NCBI GenBank assembly: GCA_905147135.1
Contig: LR990041.1
Location: forward strand, 23,667,712 to 23,731,711
Length of the DNA: 64,000 bases
Source of the DNA: Blastobasis lacticolella
Taxonomy: Eukaryota; Arthropoda; Insecta; Lepidoptera; Blastobasidae
Direction: 5' to 3'
The translations under genes and the position numbers were made by a program. The notes below the pieces were generated by a model. It was not told the DNA's origin and ran no database searches. It saw only the letters and a list, made by a program, of their open reading frames with translations. This document shows, one piece after another, positions 11,709 through 20,859 of the stretch (positions are counted from its first letter, which is position 1; each line of letters begins with the position of its first letter).

Positions 11709-12553
11709 ATGGAAAGAACTCCTAATAGAAATATGGCTAGCAGCTTCGGCTCGGACCCAAATGTTTTTAGCGAGAGGGGCCGAGATAATTTGATACATCG
11801 CCAAACAAAACGTCATCGTTGCAACTGTGATGATTTAACGGATTTTCGTAATGAAATAAAATTGATATTGTTGTCCTAGAAGGAAGGACAAGATAAGCAA
11901 CTCTCTCAAATACATGCTTGATATGCAAAATTAAATGTCCGTTATACAGGAAACTAGCCTAGAAATAGAGAAATCAATGGATTTCTTGTCATCACAGTAT
12001 GATACAATGGCTACAAAAATGTCGGTTTTGGAGCATAAATCCGATAATCATACCCAGCAAATCACGGAATTAGAAAAGGTGACCGATGAAGTAAACCGCA
12101 AACTAGTTATGAATTGTCTGGAGATACGTAACATCCCTTTAAAACACAAAACGAGTCAGGATGAATTGCTGGTGATTATTGGCTCCGTGATCAAGGATAT
12201 ATCTGTTGAAATTGCACTCTCCTCTATCTATGATGTACAATTGTTGCCATTTAAAACCGAGAATAAAAAAATTTTGCTTTCGCTAAATAGTTTACTGGAT
12301 AAAAATAAAATATTAAGAGCAGCCAAACAGAACAGAACCCAAACAATGAACTAAACACTGCGTCTATAGGAATTAATGGCAAATCACAACCTATCTACAT
12401 AGGCGAAAAACTGACTAATAAAGATCGGAAACTCTTCTATCAGGCAAGAGTCATGGCCAAGGGCACCTATAAATATTGCTGGACCCAAAACTCAAGAGTC
12501 CTCTTGCGGAAAGAGGACGAAAGCAAGATCATAATGGTCACGAATGAGTCTTA
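11709..12553 (+). pseudogene. CR1/zenon-like LINE ORF1 relic
   Basis: ORF1 of a CR1-type LINE, an RNA-binding protein of the retrotransposon particle. It starts MERTPNRNMASSF at 11709. In-frame stops follow near 11878 and 11920; a 139-codon frame (11935-12354) carries a coiled-coil-like region and a core with EIRNIPLKH. After a 1-nt shift near 12335 the C-terminal block PIYIGEKLTNKDRKLFYQAR appears and ends at 12553. That block is the FP25-like domain seen in many insect LINE ORF1 proteins. The ORF2 relic at 15800-18279 is of the same general type and may once have belonged to this element. Confidence 0.65.
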
Positions 12554-12559
12554 GCTCCA

Positions 12560-13300
12560 TGATTTAAAGGTCCAAGACACAATGTCGATGTGACTAATTG
12601 TTTCCATAGAATATTTCATTGCATGTTACGTTAACCTCCATTAGGAAATGTTGTTATTTTTATTTAACCATACTATTAAATTTTAATAATAAGAACGTTT
12701 GTGAGCTGTGTAATTACCTACACACCCAACACAGTATACCTAAAATGCACCTACTTTTAAACAATCCCTACACGCTAAAATATATCGCTAAACAACATCC
12801 CTACACACAAAAAATACGCCTCTTACACACCACCTACAATCCAATCTCACACGCTACTTACAAATCGCCTATTACAAAGATGGAATTAATCGACTATCCG
12901 TCACATTTAGTATTACTTGACATATCACACACTCCACTTACTTACACTCACTTACAGCGAACCAATACATCTACAGCAAACCCCACAACGTCTAATTAGA
13001 GATTAGATAAATTTATCACACAAATAAAGTACTCTTAAACTATTTGCTTAAGATGTCATTACACTTTTTTTTGCCTACCTAGTTTGTTATTCTAATTACA
13101 ACAATGCTATAATTACCTCCCAAATAGTCCCTCTGCTAAATACTTACCTCTTTAAACACATAAAGGTTTGCGTGAGGAATACCTATGTCAATGCCCTCCG
13201 CTTGTGTGGAGAAGGCTCGGATCACGCGGTAGACTCTCGTTTGACTTTAATGCCATGTGTTATACACAAAAATAAAAATAAAAATTCAATGCAATAAAAG
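12560..13300. other. Unassigned stretch
   Basis: A 126-codon plus-strand frame (12619-12999) is rich in Thr, His, Pro and Tyr because the DNA is AC-rich. It resembles no domain I know and may be a LINE untranslated region or low-complexity filler. I see nothing convincing in the rest. Confidence 0.3.
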
Positions 13301-13393
13301 ATTTATTATATGATATCTATAACACAAAAGTTCCCGAATCTAGTAACTGTTTCCCAAGCGAATGTCGGGCATTGAGAGACTAGATCCACTAAT

Positions 13394-13428
13394 GCGGTGC
13401 AGCGCACTGCGCGGCGCACCACGCAGTG
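13394..13428. repeat. GC-rich palindromic motif, copy 1
   Basis: A GC-rich island (GGTGCAGCGCACTGCGCGG followed by CGCACC) with partial inverted symmetry. Its reverse complement resembles the stronger palindrome at 15700-15723, so the two are probably parts of one repeat family. Confidence 0.45.
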
Positions 13429-13607
13429 CCACGTCACGGTGACAACAAAGAAAACGGTGGTTTTATTCTGGTTTTTCCCGTTAGGCAACGTTCGCACGAG
13501 AGATTTACGAATGATTGTGAGTAAGGCAACGTTTGCACGAGAGCTTTTTCGATGCTTTTACGCGCGTTATTTTAAACGACTCGCATGATTATCTTATGTC
13601 GACCTTA

Positions 13608-13752
13608 TGTATGGAGGTCAGTTGGCAGTCGTTCCACTGTAATTGCCTGATCTGCTAAATTTCGGATCATAGTCAAAGCGGGCCCCGGGTCCTCGCGTGC
13701 GAGAGCACAAACAGGATTTGACGCCAAGATCATCATTATCATCGTCTTGGTG
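13608..13752 (+). mobile_element. tRNA-derived SINE, family B, 3' part
   Basis: It matches the 3' half of the fuller copy at 24105-24475, including TCCACTGTAATTGCCTGATC and the CGCGCGAGAG-type segment, and ends in an ATC-rich tail. The tRNA-like head is absent. Confidence 0.65.
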
Positions 13753-13940
13753 TTAAATTTCGGTTGCCAGGAGTCCGCCTTCCTACTCCTCTTGGTCCAC
13801 TTCGCTCGGTCTTCGGTATCCTTGGTGGTGAGTTTGTTGGCACGCATGTCGTTCTTATCGACGTCTAGCCATCGCTTCGTGAGTTGAACTCTCCTTCCCG
13901 TGCCTAGCGGGCTGGCATGGTCAGACATTATTGTCCCCAC
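13753..13940 (-). mobile_element. RTE-like LINE ORF2 C-terminus, relic
   Basis: On the minus strand a frame reads GTGRRVQLTKRWLDVDKNDM, then LTTKDTEDRAKW and SRKADSW. This fits the C-terminal tail of RTE-type ORF2 proteins (R-W-D-V-K-D-M, then D-R-W). A related relic lies at 26590-26770. Only the last 60 or so codons remain. Confidence 0.6.
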
Positions 13941-13949
13941 GTAATTTGC

Positions 13950-15240
13950 CGTTAAAGTTCTTTACTATCATTATCCGCATCTTGTCTCTCACGTTCAGTT
14001 TAGAGTAATCTGATCGATTATAATCGTATGGTGCAGGATGTTTTTCAACAAGCTCATAAAACATTATATTGAAGTCAACATCATCATAATGACGCCACGA
14101 TGATTATTTAATTTATATTATTGTAAATGCTACATTGACATTACAATTTGTGTGCCGTTTTTGTAACCTTGATCTGGCTCGGGTTAATATTTGATTATAA
14201 CATAATGGTGACATCCTGAAAAACTGCTGAAAACGGTCCGGATACATTTCCAGGTTTACCATCAACTGGTAAGTCTATTTTTTCACCAAATATTTACGTC
14301 GGGGTCGTCTACATTTTTGCATATTAACCATCTACGGCCAACATGTCTTCATCCTCGGAAGAAGATATAATTTTACTTTAAAATCTTTGAAAACGAATTT
14401 TTTCTTTGGATGTTTACTTCTGACAGGTGTCCATAGATTCACCATCTGTAGACCGTGGTAAGTCATTCCATATTTTAACTAAAAAGTATAACATCAGTAA
14501 TATCTAAAGAAATTGAACCATGCAACTTCCGCGAATACTATACTATAACTGATACTTTTTACCCGACTACGATGGAGCTAAGGGAGGGTAATGAAGTTAA
14601 CAATCTATGTATGTAAAGTTGATAAACGTGGAAGAATCGACAGAGATTTGTCAGGACCATAGCAAGTAGAACAATGTCGTCTCTGTCGTATGTCGTCAAT
14701 GTCGTACTCTTGCGGGAGAAAAGGGTTTGTGTGTATGTATGTTTATATGAATGTTTGTATGGATGTTTATTCTAGCTCAAAAACTACTTGGCCGATTTTC
14801 GTTAAAAGCGCATTGATTGTCTGATGGTTGCAGGCTCTATGATAATACATTCAATTAAATTATCTTGATAAGAACATAAAAACTTCAAAATTTTTAAATT
14901 CAGATGATTGATTCGGTCATGTTAGGAATTTTTATTCAGATTGATTAATTCTGTTGTAGGATAAACCGCACTGCTTAAATTTGTCCTCAACTGGTTGAAG
15001 ACATGATTTTGGGACAATATTACGACAAAATGTTTTAAAACGTAGTTATTTCTGTACTTTACGAATGTTTACTTAAACTGAGTGTATACCATGGTGGCTC
15101 ATTCAAAACTATAACTACAAAGTATAACATCAGTAGTAAGTATAAAGAGAGTGAATATAACTTAAATTACTCGAAAACCATTGCTCTTAGAAAACTGGAT
15201 CCTAAAAAAAAATGATATATGATATAAGTATTTGCTGTTC
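13950..15240. other. Gene-free stretch with decayed repeats
   Basis: No open frame of note. The phrase AAAGTATAACATCAGTA occurs twice (about 14486 and 15119). Around 14750-14810 the text resembles the interior of Helitron-like lepidopteran repeats (AGCTCAAAAACTACTTGGCC). Nothing else can be assigned. Confidence 0.35.
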
Positions 15241-15490
15241 TGGAACAAGCGCTTTAAGGCAAATAGTTTCAGAGTTATTACAGTTTTAAGATTGACAGCT
15301 GTCATCCGGAATGTAGATCTCGACTATCATTTCTCTTCAGGAACTAGTGTTCAAGGAGCGATAGATTCAGAGTTATTACAGTATTAAGTTTGACAGCTGT
15401 CAACCGAAATGTAGATGTCGACGAGCACTATCATTTCTCTTCAGAAACTAGTGTTCTAGAAGTGATAGTTTAAGAGTTATTACAGTATTA
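15240..15490 (+). repeat. About 98-bp tandem repeat, related to the satellite in the P-like element
   Basis: Two and a half copies of a unit containing the 10-bp palindrome GACAGCTGTC (at 15294 and 15392) and ATCATTTCTCTTCAG before AACTAGTGTTC. The same unit fills both arms of the foldback element at 52106-53220. I found no flanking terminal repeats here. Confidence 0.75.
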
Positions 15491-15699
15491 ATGTTATTAT
15501 ATGTGTGTCAACGTGTCAACTGTGTCACATAAAGAGGAAAGATTCGAACTGTTGGTAAAAAGAAACAGTCAGATGTGACGTTTCATGTTGACATCTACTG
15601 ACATCGCACCGCTGCACGATGGGGCCAAATTGAAAAACGTAGACAAAATTCATACAGAACTGACATTTCAGGCTTCAATTGCGGGTGTTGCCCCATCAT

Positions 15700-15723
15700 G
15701 CAGTGCGCCGCGCGGCGCGCTGC
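15700..15723. repeat. 24-bp GC-rich near-perfect palindrome
   Basis: GCAGTGCGCCGC is followed directly by GCGGCGCGCTGC; 11 of 12 base pairs match. It sits between GCCCCATCAT and ACAGTGGGAC. Similar ATCGTGCAG phrases lie at about 15610 and 15790, so it belongs to a small repeated block. Confidence 0.7.
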
Positions 15724-15799
15724 ACAGTGGGACATTCCGCCATCTGTCAATGTACTTGCATACAAATTGCTCGGCGTGTAACAAGTTTTGCCACATCGT

Positions 15800-18610
15800 G
15801 CAGTGCGTTCAAGACTAGGAGCGAATTTAATAAATCGCTTAAAATTCTTTCCCAAAATATACGCAGTATTAATGCTAACTTTTCGGCTTTCAAATCATTT
15901 TTGGCAGTATTGGAAATGGAGGTCGATGTCATCGTACTTACTGAGAGTTGGCTAATGGGTACACCAAATATTCCCCAACTACAAGGATACTCCATGCACA
16001 GCTCTAGCAACCAACATAACCAAAATGATGGCGTGGTGGTTTATGTCAATAGCAAATTGTGCAATGTAACAATTTAAGAACCCTCCTTAACGGATGCTAG
16101 CTGCTTGCTAATTATACTGGATTGTGATACCGCTGTTCTGGCAATATACCGCCCATGTGCATTTCGCTAAGTCGATCGTTTTATTGAATCGGTGAACACG
16201 ATTCTAACTACTTGTGCTTCATACAAAAACATTATTATAACAGGTGACATCAACATTGACATAAAAACCCACGACCCGAAATCAGAAGCATACTTAAACC
16301 TTATTGCCATGCATGGCCTCCTACGTCAACCCATAGCTTACCAACACACAATCTGACCTGCCTTGATCACACGATCACCAAAACTACCTTTCCTACTATG
16401 ACCTTGGTAATACACACTGATATTACTGATCATGACGCCGTAATGCTCTGCCTTGCACTAAAGAAAAGCATTGATCTACCAAAATATCGGTCCAAAATCA
16501 ACGCCGAGGGTCTAGGGATCGCCCTGGATAGCTTTAACTTTGCCCCTGTATATGAATATTACAATGCTAATTTAGCAGCTACAAATTTTATAAACTCGAT
16601 ACGGTCTTGTATTGCTGCTAATACCTCTAAAGTTAAAATCCCTAGACAAATAAGACCGCTAAAGCCATGGATGACTGAAGGTATAATAAGATGCATTAGA
16701 AATAGGGATGCAATGCATAAACAACTTAAAATTTATCCTAATAATGATACACTTAAAGTCACACTTAAACGCTATAAGAACTTTTGTAACAACATAATTG
16801 AAAAAGTTAAAAGAGATTTCTAAAAACAAGAATTACAAAAGGCGGGTACAAATAGCAAGAGAATATGGAAGGTTGTCAAGAATGTTACACACATGAAGAA
16901 ACAAAACTCTAGTGCTAAATATTTATTACAATCTGGCTCAACAAACGAACCTCCCATTGTTAGTGACATCCACAGTAGAGACTCTTTTGTTTTGATGAGG
17001 ACTGATGAGTGCGAGGTCATGCGTATCATTGACTCTCTGCGCAGCGACTGTGCTGTGGGATGGGATGGTATTTCTTTCAATATGATTAAGTATTTTAAGC
17101 AAATACTCGTCCCTCCGTTGACGCACATCTGCAACTTGTCCATAGACACAGGTGTATTTCCCTCTGTCTTTAAACGCACCCTAGTTCATCCCATTTATAA
17201 GAGTGGCGATCGGACGTGTGTTGCTAACTACCGCCCCATCAGCATCCTTCCAGCTATGTCCAAGGTGCTAGAACGGATAATCAACACAAGGCTAATAAAA
17301 TATCTAGAAACTAAAAACTTCGGTGTTCCACAGGGCAGTATATTGGGCCCTACTCTCTTTTTGGCTTATATCAATGACCTGTGCAACCTTAATCTCCAAC
17401 AAGGCAAAATACTATCGTTCGCCAATGACACTATTCTCTTGTTCTCGTCTAATTCATAGAATGATACTTTTGAATACGCTCAATTGGGATTGATATGGTT
17501 AATGGATGGCTTCGTCAAAATGGTCTAACGCCTAACGCTGACAAAACTAAATACATGTTTTTTTCAATTCGTAACGCAAAGCCTGCCAATAACAATTACT
17601 CTATAACTGCGCACTCCTGCTTAAATACTGCTAGTATTAGTTGTGGTCGCCCGAAGATCGATATAGTAAACTCAGTTAAATATCTTGGAGTACACATTGA
17701 TAACAATCTAATCTTCCTGCCACACATTTTACACCTGGCTGGTAAAGTTCGTATGTTAATTTACGTTTTCAATAAAGTGCGCCATATTGCCGACTCAAAA
17801 ATATTGAGAATGGTTTATTTTGCCTTATGCCAGTCACTGCTCTCATACTGCATCACTGCTTGGGGTGGCGCGGCTAAAACCCACCTATTAATAGTAGAAC
17901 GTACACAGAGAGCAGTCTTAAAAGTTGCCCATTCAAGACCCTTTCTTTTCCCACAGAATGTCTCTATAAACACTGTCAAGTCCTCACAGTCCAACAGCTG
18001 TTTATTCTAAATACTGTACTTAGACAACACTCACTGACAAATTTTGATTCCCAACTTACCTCACAAAGACGCAATCATCTTTTGATCCCACCTATTAAAC
18101 TCAAAACTAAATTCTCAAATAGATTCTTTATATTCCTCGGACCATATATCTACAACAACCTACATCGTTACATCTCATTCTACGATTCTAACAAGTTTAC
18201 TGCAAAAGCCATTACCGAATGGCTTCTAATGCTGAACTATGACTTTACAGAAAGTCTCTTAAAACCAAAAGATTAACTCACCAAGCAAGAACTTCATGGT
18301 ACAAGGTACTACAACATGCACATGCACACGCACACGCACGAGCACGCGCACACGCCCACGCACACGCACACATATACACACGCTTACATACACACACGCA
18401 CATATACCCACACGCACACATACACACACGCACCCATGCTGCTATGTCTTGTAATAATGACGGTGACTATAGCACAGGAGTTTCTTCTCCTATTTTAGTC
18501 ACCAGATTTCTGATGTAACCACATACTAATACTGTTTTAAGCTTATAAGTATAGACGTAAGAATACCCTGTATAAGTATTTACACAAATAAATAAATACT
18601 AAAATATAAA
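15800..18610 (+). pseudogene. CR1/zenon-like LINE ORF2 relic (endonuclease and RT)
   Basis: Remains of an endonuclease/reverse transcriptase polyprotein. The endonuclease start is LKILSQNIRSINANF (15838) with ESWL following, and GDINID near 16250. The RT region reads YRPISILPAMSKVLERI near 17230, but about 100 residues are missing between TKNF and GVPQGSILGP (near 17321), and the catalytic FADD motif reads FAND. The C-terminus (NSVKYLGVHIDNN, then AWGGAAKTHLL) continues in other frames to a stop at 18279. Several frameshifts are present. The 3' region has an AC-rich microsatellite and ends near 18610 in TAAATAAATACTAAAATA. The element is dead. Confidence 0.85.
18316..18440. repeat. (CACACG)-type microsatellite
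   Basis: An AC/ACGC-rich simple repeat in the 3' region of the CR1-like relic. The His/Thr-rich 60-codon frame across it is a by-product. Confidence 0.9.
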
Positions 18611-18611
18611 A

Positions 18612-18725
18612 AAAAAGTATAAAAGTACTTTTTCAGTTATCTAACATCCATAACACAAGCTTTGCTTACTTTGGGGCTAGATGGCGCTGTGTGAATTTGT
18701 CCAAGCATATTTATTTATTTACTTA
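18612..18725 (+). mobile_element. SINE family A, 3' part
   Basis: It contains CAAGCTTTGCTTACTTTGGG, the TAGATGGCGCTGTGTG block and the ATTTATTTATTT tail of family A. The tRNA-like head is missing. It abuts the A-rich end of the LINE relic. Confidence 0.7.
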
Positions 18726-19310
18726 AATTTTTGTGAATAATGATGTGGCGTATTCACTTCTTTGTAAACTAATGTTGTAAACCTTTGTTAATATAGTAAA
18801 TAAATATATAGGTAAAAATGACATTTATACATATACATACATAATATTGCATATAGTAAATATTGTATAAACCTTTCTTATATAAAATATAAATACATAT
18901 AATAGAAACTTACTTATATATTTATATAAACCACTTTTGTATCATAGTATAAGATATAATAACGGACAAACGTAATCCGTTTTATGATGAGATAAATACG
19001 CGCGGCACGGCACGGAAACCAGTATTGCCGGGCGGCCGCGCGGGCCGATTTGCGGACCTCGCGCTCGGATCTGCCGTATAGTGGGGACACGCGCCAGTCT
19101 TTGTTCGATGTTCCCAACGCTAGGCTTGGTTCGGTTCTTTCCGTCTCGCACCGCGCGCTTACGTAGTAAGTTATTCATAGTTATATTAGTCATAGTTATT
19201 CATAGTTATTGCTTGTACCATTGTAACTCTGCTTTCTTACAATATTTATAAGCTAGATTTACCTATCATCCGTGCTTCATTTCTATCATCGTCGCTTACA
19301 AACCCCATAA
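18726..19310. other. AT-rich stretch with a GC island
   Basis: Most of this stretch is very AT-rich. At about 18998-19165 it turns strongly GC-rich and CpG-rich, with minus-strand frames of low complexity (Arg/Ala). It could be a promoter or LTR fragment; I see no gene start or terminal repeats that decide this. Confidence 0.3.
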
Positions 19311-19530
19311 TCCGGTCTGCCATGCAAGAGGTCCCGGGTTCGATTCCCGGCCGGGCAGAAATTGAAATGATGAATTTTAATTTCTGTTACGGGTCTGGGT
19401 GTTCTATGTATAATAGATATGTATTAAAAAAGTATTTAAGTAGTATATCAGTTATCTAGCACCCATAGTACAAGCTTTGCTTAGTTTGGGGCTAGAAGGC
19501 GCTGTGTGAATTTGTCCAGAAATTATTATT
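19311..19530 (+). mobile_element. SINE family A, 5'-truncated
   Basis: It starts inside the tRNA-like head (CCGGTCTGCC), keeps the B box GGTTCGATTCC, the body, and the full 3' half to TGTGAATTTGTCCA, ending in an ATT-repeat tail. The intact LINE begins immediately after. Confidence 0.85.
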
Positions 19531-19716
19531 ATTATTAATATTATTAATCGGCGGGTAGGCACAAAAGTGTCAACTCCAACTATTTTGTGCTCTCTGTATT
19601 TTAAATTTTAATAATATACAATTAATATTTTTCCACTTACATTAGTATTATAAATGTGTTAAAGCCTAACCTGCACCTGCTGCTTCGTTATCTCCTCTCA
19701 CACTTTCACATTTACA

Positions 19717-20400
19717 ATGGATCAGGCTTCAGTGCTGAACAGTAAAATGGACGAAATTGTCTCGCTCTTCACTACGAGGATGGGTGAGTTTGAGGTGGCT
19801 CTCACCCAACAAATCAACAATCCACCCCCACCAACTCAGACCGTGAAGGCACTGGCAGCGGAAATTTCTAGTTTCAAGAACTTCACTCTCAAGACTTTCT
19901 CACTGTTCAGGGATCAAATTACAAATCTTGCCCAAGGCCAAGACCGCCAGGAGACACATTCCCGTCGCAAGGTCCTACTCTTCCATGGTCTGGCTGAGAC
20001 AAAGGATGAGAATTTGAAGGACAAGATGCAAGCCCTATTACACGACCAAATGAGCTTGACAGCTGAAGACAGTTCTTCGCTGGAGGTGTGTCATCGTTTG
20101 GGCGAGAAAACCACCAAGATCCGGCCTGTGTTGGTTCGATTTACAACACTCAACTCTCGCACGGCTGCATGGAGGGCAAAGACGAAGCTTAAGGGCTCAA
20201 AAGTTTCGGTGAAGGAGTTCCTGACGAAACCGCGGCAGGAATTGTTCGCCGCCGCCCGCAAACATTTCGGCATGAAGAACTGCTGGACTAATGATGGCAC
20301 GATAGTGTTACTCCTTCCGGATGGAAAACGTAAGAAGATCTTCTCCATAGCAGAGCTGCGCGATGTGCAGACCCAGTTTCCAGAGGCGCAATCCAAATAA
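19717..20400 (+). CDS. LINE ORF1 protein, 227 aa, intact
   Basis: Predicted RNA-binding chaperone of the LINE, acting in the retrotransposon particle. The N-terminal 65 residues include a Pro-rich stretch (NNPPPPTQT); residues 45-90 are likely helical or coiled coil; residues 87-170 resemble the RRM-like core of L1-type ORF1 proteins (RKVLLFHGLAETKDENL, then EVCHRLGEKT and RPVLVRFTT); the C-terminal part (RQELFAAARKHFGMKNCW) resembles the C-terminal domain of the same group. No zinc knuckle is seen. The Met at 19717 follows a CT-rich leader and is the only sensible start. Confidence 0.85.
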   Translation: MDQASVLNSKMDEIVSLFTTRMGEFEVALTQQINNPPPPTQTVKALAAEISSFKNFTLKTFSLFRDQITNLAQGQDRQETHSRRKVLLFHGLAETKDENLKDKMQALLHDQMSLTAEDSSSLEVCHRLGEKTTKIRPVLVRFTTLNSRTAAWRAKTKLKGSKVSVKEFLTKPRQELFAAARKHFGMKNCWTNDGTIVLLLPDGKRKKIFSIAELRDVQTQFPEAQSK

Positions 20401-20859
20401 GCTGAGTGCTATGTATACTTTCACGGTTGGTGTATTTATTTTAGCCGGCTTATAATTGGTTCTTTCTCACTAAAAGGTAGCTCGAAATTTTTTAATTTTC
20501 ATTTTTTATTACCGGCTTTAATTTTATAGTAATTTCACAAATTTGTTTATTTACTTTTCTGCAGTGATTGTCGTGTCACTTTTTATCCAATCTTAGCTGT
20601 CAACGTCACACAGATGTCAAATGTTTTGCTCTTATTTTATGGCCCCGGTTACTGGTTCCGTTCTGTTTGGCAATGGTATCCTTCGTTTCATTGTAATTTC
20701 AATTAATATTTTTAGTTTTTTATTTTTGTTGTAATCCTCTAGTCAGCGTTGCCGGTGTGGTGATATTTTTTATTTTATCGGTTTTTTTTTTACTGACGTA
20801 TTTTTATAGGCTTATTTATACTTAGTTTTATTATTTTTACTTATATTTATTTTTATTTT

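Noticed and set aside
18316..18498. His/Thr-rich 60-codon frame
   Set aside because: It is a translated AC-rich microsatellite in the 3' region of a LINE relic.
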